Shown one piece after another: positions 26,515 to 41,849 of a stretch of DNA of 64,000 nucleotides (position 1 is its first letter; each line of letters begins with the position of its first letter). Below the pieces are notes generated by a model. That model was not told the DNA's origin, did not search any database, and saw only the letters and a program-made list of their open reading frames with translations. The stretch comes from Anoplolepis gracilipes (lineage: Eukaryota > Arthropoda > Insecta > Hymenoptera > Formicidae): NCBI RefSeq assembly GCF_047496725.1, contig NC_132974.1:13016501-13080500 (forward strand). The letters are read 5' to 3'. A program made the translations under genes and the position numbers.

Positions 26515-29500
26515 TTGATCTTCCGTGAGAAGCGATGCAACGCAACGTCGGCGGTGCATCCTCACGTTGCGCTTAACGCTGAATGTGTCTGTGAAATCTC
26601 GATAAAAACAACACGAGGATCTAAAAGGCATCCCTTAGAATATCTTTGTGTTTTTGGAGGTGTTTTCAAAGTTGACAAATAAGAAACTCTATAATAATAA
26701 ATTTAATATATTGCAAATTTTTATAATTTTTATAATAATTTTTTTGCGAGTTGAAATTAGACAGCCAACTGATTCAGCGTTAAATGCAAAATGACTATAT
26801 ATCATATATGGAAGTCACGATATGTACATGTGCGGACAATAGGATCGCGTGGATAGAAATTATGAATTACGAAAATTCGATATCGCGATAATAATCTTAT
26901 AAAAATCGAGCCGATTATTTTGTTATTAGTGCAGGCTACGTGAAATGATCGTGATGTAAAGGATCGTAAATATAAAAGCGTGAATAAAAAAAATATTATT
27001 GCGGTGCAAACAACAATTATTAAAAATTGCAAACATTAAAATATTCAAACACGAATTAGCGATTAAGAAACACTACAGCGAGAACGTGGCCCGCAAACGT
27101 ACAGTGCACACTTACTATCGTACTCTTCTATCACTTTACTGTATGAATTTTTTTCTATAAAAATTTTATCTTAATTTAACAAGTTTGCAAGAAAAATTGA
27201 AATTACTTTAAATCCATTTAAAGACACAAAGTGAGCGAAATATCACCGTTATTTTATGTCTCAATTCATCTAATTTTATATATAATTGTCAAATTAAACA
27301 GTCTTGAGAGAGATGGTATTTTTATGATATAAAAATTTCACTCGAATCTGTGTTTCGATAAATGCTCTCATACAGCCGGAAGAAGATACGGTAGATGACG
27401 GAATACAGTGTACAAAAAAGCTATGAAGCTGATTCTAATTGCGATTCGAGTGCTTTTTCGCGCCTAATATACAAACAACTCCAAAAACCATACTAAATCA
27501 CCAGCGCTAAGCTTTAAAAGCGATATACAACTATTTCATTAATATTCGTTCGTGTTAGAATTTTAGCTCTTACTAAAAAAATAAAGGCAAAAGATATAAA
27601 GCTGAATAAATAATATTTGTCTAAAAAATAAATAAATCAATAAATAAATAAAAATAAAAAAAAATCGTGCGAAAAACAACGAGATATATATATATTCTTT
27701 TGAAGACACAACGGAAAAATAAACGTATGAGAGTTGCAACAACGTAAACACAATGATCAATCGCAATATCTCTCGGTTTCTTTCCTTTTCTCGTTCCTTT
27801 ATCGATAAAGATTACTTACTCTTTCGAATTCGCTTCCAAACTACGTCGACGTAGTTCTTCAATACTGTGACCGGTCTGTTGCTCCCACGCGGTCTTGTCT
27901 GACTCGAACGCCCGTCTTTTCTCCTCCAGTTCTCGCACTTGCTGCTCCAACGAACGTCGCATTTGCTCGTGCCTTCTCTGTAACTATTTGTAGATTTTTC
28001 ATATGTACCTTAGTATCGATACATCGAACTTCTTTACATTTCATTTCAAAAATTATAAAAAAGATTTAACCCGATCAAAATAATTTCGCGTAGACTCGAA
28101 CTTGTACAATCAAAAAAATATTTTGCTAATGTAGAGAGATTTCTAGATGTCTCAATTAAACTTTATCGCTACTTTTTGAATCTGTTAGAATATTGTTTAT
28201 CACGTATAGAATTTCTAGCAGCAATATTCTAGCAATACTTCTAGAAAAGATCTCATTGCTAAATATTAATCACAAATATAATTGTCCTTGACAATAGACC
28301 TAAAAATAGGCATCGCAGACAAATTTTCTGTCTAAATTACACTAATAGTACGGATATAAATTCTGTCTCTGTCATTTAAATCGATTAAGTGCAAAATATA
28401 TGAAGTATCACAGTATTTGCTAATAATTTATCTGTTTCAGTTAATTTTGACACCTAGAAAATTTTTGTTCCAGTTGCAAGATCATTTTTTTGAGTGTATG
28501 ATGATGCACGGACTATCCTTTCAATCTATTCTAAATTCTTTTCTTCTTTTTGATGAAATATTCGACGGAATAGATACTTAATAAAATAGTTTGAGTTTCG
28601 AAAAATCTTGGGCTTGCGATTACGAAACGACATAAACGTGACAACGGCTTACATCCGCTTCGGAATCCTTCAGCTTCTGTCTCTTCTCGCGCACTTTCAT
28701 CTCGAAGACTTGCTCCATCTCCGTCTCCATCTTCTTCATTTTGTTATCATGTTCACGCTTCTCTTCTTCCAACTGCGCCAATGGGTTCCTAAAAAAGAAT
28801 CGAACAGATCCAAACTATAATGTACACGTTATCGGGTCAATAGGAGATATCATACCGTTGGGAATACAAATACGGGGTGACGCGTATGACATTTAATCTT
28901 AGAAACTTATCTAATTGTTAATTAGCGCACTACTACACACTTATAAAATTTCATTAGCTCTTCGCAGCAGGATCTCTAAGATTTAATTAGCCTTTAAGTT
29001 TCAAGAGGTTATTCAAGAAAGATAATAATTATATACGTTCAACTAAAACGTGGATTTGACATAGCATAGATAAAATCAATATGAAGATAATTATTAAATA
29101 TATTAATATGATACTGAGCTGATTTTTCCGGGTTTGTTAGGAATAATTACTATACATAGTATGCTGCAAAGAGATAACAGTATAAACCACATTAATTCTT
29201 AACTGATATGACATCATCGTGGAAAAGTCGACGAATACTTTGGAAAAAAAATAGCAGAAAATTATTTCTCTCATTAATGATAAAATGAAGTAGATGATTT
29301 ATCGCCGATAAGTTCCTGCGAGACCACAATCAGTTAAGGAATAAATGCTCTGGAGCCCGGATTTGCATCGAACCGATGATACGCAAATTACAACTCAATA
29401 ATTGGTTTTCATCATTATTAAATCGGATTGTTATCGTCGCAATTAGAATATTGCTCTAAATCCACGAGAAACAATTACATTCCGCAAATTTGCAACTTTA

Positions 29501-30077
29501 TGCAACACACACGTGTAGCAAGAATATTATTTCCATTACTTTTATTTATCATATTTAATTATAGTTGATGTAAATAATACAAAAATAATATAAAAATTAT
29601 ACAAAAATAATTTTATTTAATTTTTTAAACGCTTTTCAATCACCGCTGCACCGATTCTTTCATCTTATTACATTTTTTTCTTATTTATGCGCGACACAAA
29701 TCAGGACTCTTGTATAAAAGATTAAGGTAAAAGATCTATAAAGCCATAACAGATATCATGAAAATCGTAACTATATATGATTCTTCTCTAAGGGAAACTA
29801 TTATTACATCGTTGCTAAATATTAATGCAAAAGTAAAAGTAAAGGCGGCAAGCAAATCTAAATCGTGTTACAAATTCAATGTGGAAAATCTAGTTTATCA
29901 GTTGTTTTCTTTCTAAAGAGCATACAATAATTTGCGTTGGTTATTTCTTCAGAGGGCTCACTGTGTCAGATGAAGCTTAATGCTTACCAATCTTAAAATA
30001 TAAATTAAATAAGAACGTGCAATTCAACTTTGTAATTAAAAAAACCGCAAACATTCTGTAGTCGAGGGGAGATGATT

Positions 30078-30108
<31 letters not shown>

Positions 30109-33100
30109 TTATCTTAAAGTAATCAGAATTAAAAAAAAAAAAAAAAATAATCTAATCTATACATCTTAATTCAAATTTCTTTTAATTTAATCGTATACGT
30201 CCTTTTAAAAAAAAAATCTATCAAAATCCATGATTGATCATAGATTTAAGATGGACGATATCTTGTTCAAAAGTTTTCTCTAACAACGTTCTCGACTACT
30301 TAACGATATAATCGCACAGTGAGTCCTCTTGAATCGCGGAGATTTCGAGAATGTCTCGAAACTCGACAAGGCTTGTGCACACAAAACCATAGTATATCCG
30401 TTTGAGCCTTATTAAAGGACTTACCACACCATCATGAAACTGTTCATCACTCCTGGAGGGCACAAACTGACCAATAAGAAATTCACCATTAAAATTCGCA
30501 CGGGCGACACGCTGTCGAGGGGTTGGTTGGCGCGTCTCTCCCTCAAGGTGGGGGAGGGGGGAGGGGGGGGGACCTTCCCTCGGCAGCGTTCTCGTGTCTA
30601 GTCTACTACGGACACAGATCTCCCTCGCGCTCGAGATATGGCAAGGGATAATTCGAACGCGAGAGGAGGGTCCACTTCGGAATCATTCCGATAGTTTGCA
30701 TGCACAACCTTTCTCTGAATTCTTCAAAATGAAAGTAACGGAAGAAACAGAAACACACACCGCGTGGTACAAGCATGTGATTCGGACAATATACTCGCAA
30801 TCGACTCGCAGGCGTCGTTATTGGTGTGATACTAATGCTCGAAATAAACCATCATCTCATCACGCATAACACAGTCGAGTGCTCGCCGAGACACACTGCG
30901 TGCTCAAATCAAACTCAACGTAACAAACAACCCTGCTCGAATAGAAAAAGCGAGCGTCGTAAATGGCGTGGTTAGTGCCTGACTAAAAAAGATGAGCGCA
31001 GTCGTTCCGTCATATTTATCGCATCCGGCAATAATATTAATAATGCACCATTGGGGGCAGGTGAATTAATAAATTGGACCGCATTATATATACATATAGT
31101 ATGAAGCTAAATAACTGTCAAGAAGTGTATTAGAACACGTATGTTTTTTGGGTCAGCATTTTTTGGGACTCAACTTTGTGACGATTGCAAGTTTACGGCT
31201 TAAGATTGACAGAATTTTATAACTTTGCACATTTTTCTCTTATCTATTTCATTTCTGTATCGGTCTATTTTACTTAAACCTTGCCAATCGATTTGTTGAG
31301 AAAAAAAAAAAACCGTGACGCCCGTTTGTCTATTTCGGCAGAATAAAAATACATCTACTTCTCGACAAAATTCTGCTCTAGTTATGCTTTCGTTCACATA
31401 CGAGAAATCGCAAAAAAAAAATCGCGAATTACGCGGCACGAATTTACTTACTTATTGGAGGCCTTTGTCGGTTTGCCGTCTACACCTAAACCAGCCAATG
31501 TGCGACACCGGAAGTTCTCATAGTGCACGTTATTCGTTACATCTTTCAAGTCCTGCACGTGCGTCCTTACTACCATATTTCGGAGCGCTATAAAGTCGCA
31601 GTGTTCCAGGTTTTCGACTATATAGAGAGAAAAAAAATATTATAAATCGATTGTAAACATCAGATGCGGAATAAACGATGCTTCTCTAGATTCTTATTTA
31701 TCTAATATTCCAGATGCTACTTACTTTAACAATAATATGAACGGCATAAATGCAACAAATGTATACAAACAAGTATTTTTATGCATATGTATAAGCAGAT
31801 ATTTAAAGAAATAGGATAAAGAATAGTTTAAAAAATTTAAATCGCAATTTCAAAATGTAAAAAAATTAAGCTTAATTCAATTATACAGTTACTAGCTAAA
31901 TGTTAATTTAACAACAAACAAGTTTACTAGATTGTTCCGACTCGAAAATCAATCGATAAAATGTATCATGAACTCGTACATACCTTCCGCAACTCCCCAG
32001 GGATATTTTCTGCCCCGCACTTTCTTGCCATCATGTTCGACAATGGCATTCGCTCCCACGACAGCAAATGGCACTCTGTCCCTTAATAACTTGTGAAGTT
32101 TGTTGTCCTCCTCCTCCTCGATCTCAGGGAACTCGTAGATCTTTATCTTGTGTTGCGCAATCTCATTCAAAATCTAGAAAAATAGGTCAAAATAATAATT
32201 AATTTCTTGAGAAGAAAAAATAATAAATATATGTTAAGAAAAAACAATTATTTAACTATTCAAATATATTTTATCATAATTTTGTATAGAGAGAAAATTT
32301 AAAGGATTTAAAATGACTTTTTAAGTTTAGTGTTTGGTTCTCGCTTTTAGTCTTTTATTCCGGGAAAGTGACAAGTATTTTGTTTTCTCTTTTTCTTGAA
32401 AATTCGAATGTGTCTCGTACCTGTTTTTTGAAGTGTGCGCACTCATCCGGCGTCATAGTATCCGCCTTGGCGATAACCGGTATGATGTTGACTTTGTCGT
32501 GGAGGCGCTGCATAAACTCCACGTCGAGTGGCTTCAATCCATGGCCGGAGGGCGCGACGAAATAGAGGCAGCAGTGCACTCGGCTATCCGGGATCTGTCG
32601 TCTCGTCACGCGCGATTCCGCGTTGAGAAATTCCTCGTATTTCGATTCGATGTAGTCGATTACTGGCACCCAACTGCAGGACAAAGACGAAAGGTGTTAT
32701 AGAGTAAACGTTAGAGTCATGCGAAACTTTGAAGAAGCTTGACTATAATTTTTGGTGAATTTATTGATGTTATAGATACCAATTACTGTTGTCGACAGCA
32801 TCACCGAAACCTGGAGTATCGACAACCGTGAGAGTAAGATTGACGCCGTTCTCCTTCAATAGCACTTTACTGGTTTCCACGGCGACCGTCTTCTTTATCC
32901 TGAGGCTGGGTCCGGGATACTCGGCGCTGTATATATCCGCCAGGAACATGGAGTTGATCAAAGTCGATTTACCGAGTCCTGATTCCCCTATAAAAATTTA
33001 ATAAAACATTTCAGACTCCATGTTCTTCTGTGTATAAGAGATCAATACAATTTCTATTTATTTTCTAAATAAATAAATATTAGATAGATAGATAATAGAT

Positions 33101-36100
33101 AGATATTCTTCAATAGATAAACACAATTTCAGAAAATTGAATTTGAGACGCATTCAGACAATAAACTGTCTTGTTTATTTATTATTATTGTTATTTGCGA
33201 TTTAACTTGAATGTTTAATGGTTTATTCTTATCATTGTTAATGAAATTGATGCTCAAATATTATCAAAACATTCACAATTTTCTTTATGATATAAAAATT
33301 GATTAGTAAAATTTAAAAAAAGTGTAAATAAAAAAATTATTTTTCTTTCAACAGAAATTGTTATAGTCTGATGCGTTCTACAACATCTGGAAAAGGTATC
33401 TTAATCACAAAAAGATTCAATCAACCAATTATAGAAATATAAAGTTTTAATAATTGCAGAGATATTCTAAAAAAATATTTCGATTGAAACGGAACGCTTT
33501 AATAATAAAAATATGTCGATCAAAAACAATTTTTCAACGAATATATACTTTAGTCCACGAAGAATTTTCACAATCTATTTTTGGGCGAAACGCCAATTCA
33601 CCGAAATACCATAGTCCCTTCAAGGTGAAATAATTTCACGTCTATTAATGTTCCGCATCGAGACAGCGATCATTAATCTCAGTCGGAGTATTTACGATCA
33701 GACATTTCGGTCCGACATTTCTCTCGGCGGTCAAATAAATTCGGAGACGGTGGCCGAAACGAGATGAAATGTTGACGAAGTAGCGTGACCTCTTAACGCG
33801 TAAACCTTGAACCAGACGCGAAGTACCGCGCCTACGCCTTTAAACCAAGGGTAAAAACTTGAATTGCTCTATTTACAGAGAAACAGCTCCGTTTATACGT
33901 GGTCTAATAATAGTCCGCTCCCTCTTCCCGCGTACGTAGCAACCGCGCTCTCAAATTTCCCCAGACCCAATGACACTCTTTCACACCCGCGTGTGCGTGC
34001 GCGGTTCAAGACGACGGTCGGCTGGACGTCGACAATTTTAGTCAGCATTTTTATTAACGCCTCTTCTGCCCCCCCCCCCCCACCCCACCCGTACACCGAC
34101 TGAATTCTGAAAATTTCTTTCGCATTATCGTTGCATATATATTTTTTATTCCGATATGTATATCATTCCGTATCATTTTATACGTATACAGGAATCTCAT
34201 TATTCATTTATCGCGAGAAATATAATTGAACAAGTTAAAGTCTTCAATTATACATCTCGTTCCCTTAAGGAAACTTGCAAGGTGATAATAAATCTAAGAG
34301 CAGGGCAGAATTACGCAGGCTGCAATTAATGATTTATAGCTCATTTCAATCAGCAAAGTCGTCGACGTCACTATACGCGACATGTTATTGCCGTAAATTA
34401 TCCCCTCTGTTCTTCTTCTCTTTCTGAGTGACGGGGAGTACTATTCATTTGCATAAATAACGCCAGGTAGAAGGATCCGCCGAGCGAGATGAAAGATCGC
34501 GTGTGCTCCGAGAAAGCGGGCCTCAGGGATACGTCCTAGTGTGAGAACCGCTGAACTTCGACGACAGCCTTGATCCGGCAAACGAGGGAGAACCAAGAAC
34601 GAGAGAGAGAACTCGGGGAGCACGTGCTCGGCAGATGGGAGATTGCATCGCGAGATGATACTCTGGACGAAATGGGAATACCATTGCCATTGCCGCCGAA
34701 GAAACGGATCCCTTTGTCCTTTTGCGCGGGCTGGGCGATTCTGAAGAGAGACAGGCAGCCGTTGTTCTTCCGCTGCCGCATAATGAACGTTTCAATGTCC
34801 GGGATCGCGTTTCTCAACGTCAATGCATCAGCATCCGCGCAGAGATAATTATACCTTATCCATCGTTATTCCGCGAGTTCTCTATTTTTAAATTTATATT
34901 AAGATCATCAATTGCATTATTATTTTGACAATTCGTATCAAAATAATTTAACTACGCGAATACAATCAACACAAAAGTGTCATCTTCCAATATAAAATAA
35001 ACAATCATTTAAATGTCTCTCTTATTAAACGTCTACTTTCTATTCTAATATACAGAGCGTGGAAAATAAACATTTACTAGGGGGGTACAGAAAAATACAA
35101 CGCGTGTAAAAAGTCCAAAATTTTATTTAACATAAGCTTATGTGTCAACAGTCAGTATGCCATCTCCTAGTCTCCTTTAATCTTTTGGAATAGAGTCTTA
35201 ATAAATTCTGAAACAAATTAGTGCTGAATTCTACATGGCTTAACACTTCTTGACTTGAATGTGGCAGAACATTCTGAGTCAGTTCTGAAGGACGCATTCG
35301 AGACTCTCATGCTTCAAAAAAGAGATGGCAACAAATATTCTCGAGCAAGTTTGCTTGCATACCTCCAAGAAATGTTAAACGATTAACACCGACACTTTGT
35401 TTCCAAATTTATCAAAATTTTATTTACTAAACTTTTAATTTAAAAAAATTAAAGACTGTACGAGGGACTAAAAAAAAGACATACTAACTACTGACACTAA
35501 GCTTGTATTAAATAAACTTTTCAACTTTCCACACGCGTTGCATTTTCCTCTGGATTCTTAGCAAATCATTATTTTACACCCTGTATAAAACAGAAAAAAA
35601 TAGCGTCTTCTCGAAAAGCGTCTAGCGAAAATTTTCACTTATATAATTGCCATCATAAATCACGTTACCAACCTACGACCATGAGTGTAAATTCGAAGCC
35701 CTTCTTCACGGCTTTCCTATACACCTGGTTGGGGAGATTCGCGAAGCCGACGTAACCATCGAGTTCCTTGGGTTTGGTGGGTGGTGTGGGTCGCGCATGG
35801 TGCAGATTCTCTTTGTTGCTGTCCTCCTTGGCGCTGGAGACGGTGGTCCGGCCGCATTCGCGCCTGTTGCTGTCCTCCGAGGGGTCATTCGGGATCGTCG
35901 TCGAGACCGCGGACGGCAGTCGCGGCTTCGTTGCGACGACGCCGCTCGAATACACCGGCGCCGCATTCGGCGACGTTAAACCGCCAACCGTCGTGGCGTT
36001 CGTCACCGACGATGAGTTGTTCACCTGAGAGCCGGGGGTCTGCGTCGGCGGCTGTGGCGGCGGCACCGACGGCACCGATGGCGACGAGATTATTCCCGTG

Positions 36101-39100
36101 CTATCGCCTTTGAAGAACAGCTCGCGTTTCGTCTGAATCTGCACAGAAAGAAAAACTAGACGTCAATTTCCATCGATTTTAGACTGTTTTAATTTGAAAT
36201 ATTTATATTTAAACATATATATTATAACGTATATTCAAAAAAATGATCTTGCAACTTTAATAAAAATTTTCTAAGTGTAAAAGATTGACTGAAACAGATA
36301 AATTATTAGCAAATACTGTGATACTGCATATATTTTCCACTTAATCAATTTAATAAATTAATAAAAAGACTCATAAAAAAATTAAAGATAGTAAAGGTGC
36401 GGTACTAAAGCGTGAATGAGTCAAATATGTATAATATAAATTAAATTCGAGTTATTCAATACAAATTATTTATTATATATATTTCGAGTTATTTAAATAA
36501 CTCGAATTTAAATGACAGACAGAATTTATATTTGTACTATTAGTGCAATTTAAAGAAAAAATTTGTCTGTGATGGCCTATTGTCAAGGACAATTATATTT
36601 ATGATTAATATTTGGCAATGGGATCTAAATTTTCTAGAAGTAGTGCTAGAATATTGCTGCTATAAACTCTATATGTGACAAACAATATTCTAACAGATAC
36701 AAAAAGTAGCGATAAAGTTTAATTGAGACATCTAGAAATCTATCTACATTAGCAAAATATTTTTTTCAGTGCATATTATTACATATATATGTATATTATT
36801 ACATATGTATTATAACTCACATATATATATATTAATATCACTGACATAAATCACTGACAACGTATTATATTAGATTTTTGAAAATGTAATTTTAAAAATA
36901 TAATACCTTATAATATCTAATAAATTTTTAAATTCTTAAACGTGTAAATATTGTGTATATATATTTTACACTTTTAAAAATTAAAAAATTAAAACAATGT
37001 ATTAGGCATACATATATGTTCAATATCTTAACAAAATATATAATATTAAATTTAATTAATTAATTTAAAATTACAATGAAAATAATAGTACATATTATTT
37101 TTATTGTAATTTTTGTGACAGAGGAAGAAAAATGTTATGCAAGTGAAAAATGTTTATCTTACGAAAGCTTACATATATGTATTATATATTTTTAAAATTA
37201 CATTTTAAAAGAGCTAATATATCCATATACGATTTTTTTATAATAAAATACATAGATTGATCTTTCTCTCTCTGCACAGTCTAGCCGCTCTAATTATTCT
37301 ACTCTAGCTACATTAATTCTTATTTTACGCGTTTCTAGAATTTAATGAAATTAATTTTTAATAAACTTGAGAACTTGGAAACTTTATAAGATTATAAAGA
37401 AAATATGAGAATGTATAAATTTAAGAAATATGTGCATACGACTCGATCATCATTCCATCGCCTTCCGATTTCAATTCAATTCAAATGCGAATATGCAGGA
37501 ACCGAGCATTCTTCGCATTCTATATTTCGTGACGTTTTTAGGAAAAGGTAAATTGTGCTTCATAAATACATCGGGCAATTCCATACATTACTTTGACCGT
37601 AACATTATTCGTACGTGAAACGCGTAAATTCGCGAAAGCACTGTAAAGCGATAAAATCACCCTGCTGTAGAGTAGCGATCGATATTGCAATGCCAGTCGA
37701 CGACGGACGGTCGAACGGCTTCCGCTACCGCAACGTCTTATACTTCCGAACCGGAAGTGGTCAAAGTTTCTAAACAACGACTGTTATTCGAAGAACAGCA
37801 ACGAGCAATCCATTATTCCCATTAAAGATACGTACAAAATGGCTCCGAGATTAAAAAAAAAAAGAAAAGAAAAGATTGAGACGGTAACTCTTATGTTCTT
37901 GACAAACAATAAGAAGAAAAAGTAAGTAGAAGTTATTGATTAATTTGAAGTAAGTAAATGCGTCGTCATTAAAAAAATTAATTTGAAAATCAGGATGTCT
38001 ACTCAACTTGTAAAAACATTCTTTGAAAATTATCCCTAATTTCCCAGATATTTTTGTTCAAAATTCCATGGAAAGAGATATTTTGGAAGATTTTCAAGAT
38101 TTTTGGATACAACTTTCTGAGATATGTTTTTTTATTTTATTTATATTTTCTAATAATACTTTTCATTCACTTGAAAGAAAAATATAGAGCTTTCAAGTTT
38201 CAAATGCTAGATTTGCAAATGTACTGAAAAAAATTAATGCTATGAATAGCTTTCGTAAGATAAACATTTTTCTTTCTCTGTCACAAAAATTACAATAAAA
38301 ATAATGTGTGCTACATATTCAATATTTTGGTAAGACATTGAACATATATGTGCAAAGATAGATATATATTTATAACATATTTTAAGCATACAATTCTCAA
38401 CTTGACTTATCGATAGATTGCCGATTGCTTACAATATATTGTAAAAGAATAATCAAAGACAATTAAAAAAAAAAAATTCCTTGAATTCCAATAAAATTTC
38501 AAAATAAAAATTCCGCGTACAAAAGTGAGAATTCTAGATTTCCAGCGAATAGACGTCCTGATATTTAATTATATAATACGTCAAATAAGATCATAATTTT
38601 CTGCTAATATTAGAGTAGATTTTTATTAGGTCTTTATTAAAATGCCTTAGCCAATTTTATTTTTCACATGAAGAATTTCGCTGTTGAATAGAGCTTTTGT
38701 CGGATGACACTAATGCTACTTTAGCTTCCGTGCAATTGGCCATAAGTGGTGATCGTTTGAGTGCCAAGACATATAAGGGAACGGTGCAGGAAACCGCGGT
38801 ACGCCGCGTGTTCCGTTACACTTGAACGCCGATCGTGGAATACGAATGAATCGGATAATCTGAATGCACACGCGGTGAACATAACGTGTGTAAGGTCAAG
38901 GAAGATGAAGAAGAGACCATCGTCCTCTACTGCGTCGATAGGTTCCTGTTAATGAACTTGAATATACCAGTCACACTGCTTTCTGATTTAGCAATCGCTA
39001 TTTATCTGAATTTTTATATTTAAGCTTTAATCAAATAAAAATTAAATTAAATAAAATTAAAATATAGAAATTAGATATTCCGCGTATTCGATATAAAAAT

Positions 39101-41818
39101 TGTAGGATTTATTATTTTTACGAAATTCTCTGCGTTTTTTTTATTTCATTTTCGTTTGATATCACGCTTCAAATAATAACTGGGAAAGTTTTCAATCACT
39201 CACTACTTTCACGTGAGCGTACAATCCTCCAAAGCGTTTTTTACTCAACACGTAGCGCGATAAAAAAAAGTCATGTTTTTTTCTCATTCAGTGTAAATAT
39301 TTTATAATCATAATAACAAGAATAGCGATAAAAAATAAATGTAATTTTCCACAAGATATATTCACTATTTTGCGTTCTGTGCGAACAAAATTTCGTATAC
39401 TTGAGAAATCTTGAATTTAGAACATCGGGAAAAATACAGAAGAGACATGTATATATAAGTGTAAGGCGTCGGAAAAAAAACATCTCGAGAGAGACACGAA
39501 AATTCTTCCTTAACTTATCGGACGCTTCCCTCGACGCAGTCGTTCCACCGAGTCAACGTACGAACGATTACGCTTTAAAAGAATTTCACGCGTGCCCGCG
39601 AGGGGATCGGAGGGGGCGGAGAGGCGACAAATGGAGTGCAATATGTAGTTTAAAAGTGCGCAGTTTTGTTGCAGAAGCACAGAGTTGCTGAATAAATCTC
39701 GCGCGAGACATCGTAAAGGACGACATGATTTAGGATGCATTCAAAAAAATATTTTGCTAATGTAAATAGATTTCTGGATTTCTAGATGTCTCAATTAAAC
39801 TTTATCGCTACTTTTTGTATCTGTTAGAATATTGTTTGTCACGTTTAGAATTTATAGCAGCAATATTCTAGCAATACTTGTAGAAAATTTAGATCCATTG
39901 CCATATATTAATCACAAATATAATTGTCCTTGACAACAGGCCTTAAAGATAGACATCACAAAAAAATTGTCTGTCTAAATTACACTAATAGTACAAATAT
40001 AAATTCTATCTCTGTCATTTAAATTGATTAAGTGTAAAATATATACAGTATCACAGTATTTGCTAATAATTTATCTGTTTCGGTTAATTTTTTACACCTA
40101 GAAAATTTTTGTTCAAGTTGCAACATCATTTTTTTGAGTGTGAGAATCGAATATAATAAATAAAAATATAGATCTTTTTTTTTCGCGTATTTTAACAAGC
40201 GATGTAAGAAATAAAATCAATCACGTTTTTATAAACAACAATATTTTGCAGAACATTTTCAAAAAAATATGAAAACATCTAAGAAAACTCTATACTAGGT
40301 ATATCGCGTCTTTTTGTTGAAAAACATAAAGATAAGTTATTTCACGTCCGCGATTACTATAAAGAGCCCCCCTTACTGGCAGTGTTATTACTGTCAATCA
40401 TATTCTAATCGCGTATGTAGGGTCAATCGTCGATTCATGCGTTGCTCGCAGGCGCGACTCGAGAGTCACCCTGTGTAAACACGTCGCTCATGATTATTGT
40501 TTTACTATCGTCAAGAAACGATGACATAGTGCACTGAGACTCATCTTCCGCGGGGAAGGGCGGGATGCCTTTATACCGCCGGCGCTACCTTTTCCGTTCC
40601 GTTCACAGAGTGTACTCTCTGGGAACGAGGGACCATGCGAATGCAACAACAGCAGCAGAACCGGTCCATGGCATCGCGGTGCACAGCGTCATGCCGGGAA
40701 TATGAAGTTCACGAGCCTTTCAGAGAACGACCGGTGTCTTTCGGGACACCGTATGTAACAAAAACATACACACCGAAGGAAAAAAAAAAAAAAAAAAAAA
40801 AAAAAAAGGAAAACGACGGCTCGGTGGTCTCGCGCGAGTGCATTCGAAAATGTTTCTCGGTGAAAAATGTACGGCAAAATCGCGGAGGTGGACTATCTCG
40901 ATATAATTCTCCTGCGAGCGTTTCGTATATACATCTCCGAAACTTGAGAATTTAATGTTATTTACATGACGGAGACGAACAATGATTATTTTTGCTGAAT
41001 GTAAATTATTGTTTCCGGGCAGAAGAATAAAATAGAATTCGATTGTATTACATAATTAAGCGGAAAAAAAACTTGGATGAAACATTTAAAGAAATTTAAC
41101 TTTTATTATAAGGTTCTCTCTAAGTAAATTAAAAGTTTAAAATTAATTACTCCGAGATGCAATCGAATTTTTTTATCTGAATTTTTGAAGTAGCTACATT
41201 CTTGCGGTAATTGCTCCGAGAGATACGTACTGAAATAAAAGCCGCTGTATAAATCAATGTTCTGAAAGCTATATACACGTGCAACAAGAAGATTATAGGA
41301 GGCACACAAAGCGCGCGTACATCACAGAGATAATAACAATATCTCTTACACTCAAAGGTAACCGTACAGGTCCATTATGATCAAAACCGTACTCCGTGAA
41401 ACGAGAGACAACAGTTTTAGGTGTACTTTTCTCCAAATAGATTCTCGCATATTCGTTTTCCCGACCATCGTTCCAATTTCGATCGCCATCATCTTCTCTC
41501 TCATACTCGCGACCCACAGAACATCCTCCCTTCCTCTTTGTGACCCAACTTCGGTTGGGAACCCCTGTCGTAGGTCAATACTCTCTCTTGGCGAGGTTCT
41601 CTACCACCACCAGGCACCACCACCACCACCACCACCATCACCACCACCATCACCACCACCACCGGGTGGCGGTGAGTCGTCGTCGTCGTCGTGGTGAGTC
41701 GATTAGATCGATTCCGTGGAAAATGCATCGCGAGGCGCCTCGGACGACGCTTTTGTCTCTCTCGTTAAGCTCCTCCATCGAGCCAAACAAGCGCAAAAGC
41801 AAGCTCTCTCGTATGGAA

Positions 41819-41849
<31 letters not shown>

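Noticed and set aside
34523..34823. Minus-strand frames in peanut intron 2
   Set aside because: GC-rich patch, but no acceptor/donor pair fits the phase needed between exons 2 and 3.
35768..36113. Plus-strand frames across peanut exon 2
   Set aside because: Antisense shadows of the septin exon, which is supported by the septin core sequence and splice phases.
40635..40955. Short plus-strand frame starting MRMQQQQQNRS in a GC-rich patch
   Set aside because: Runs into a poly-A tract encoding poly-Lys; no splice or homology support. The patch may still be regulatory.
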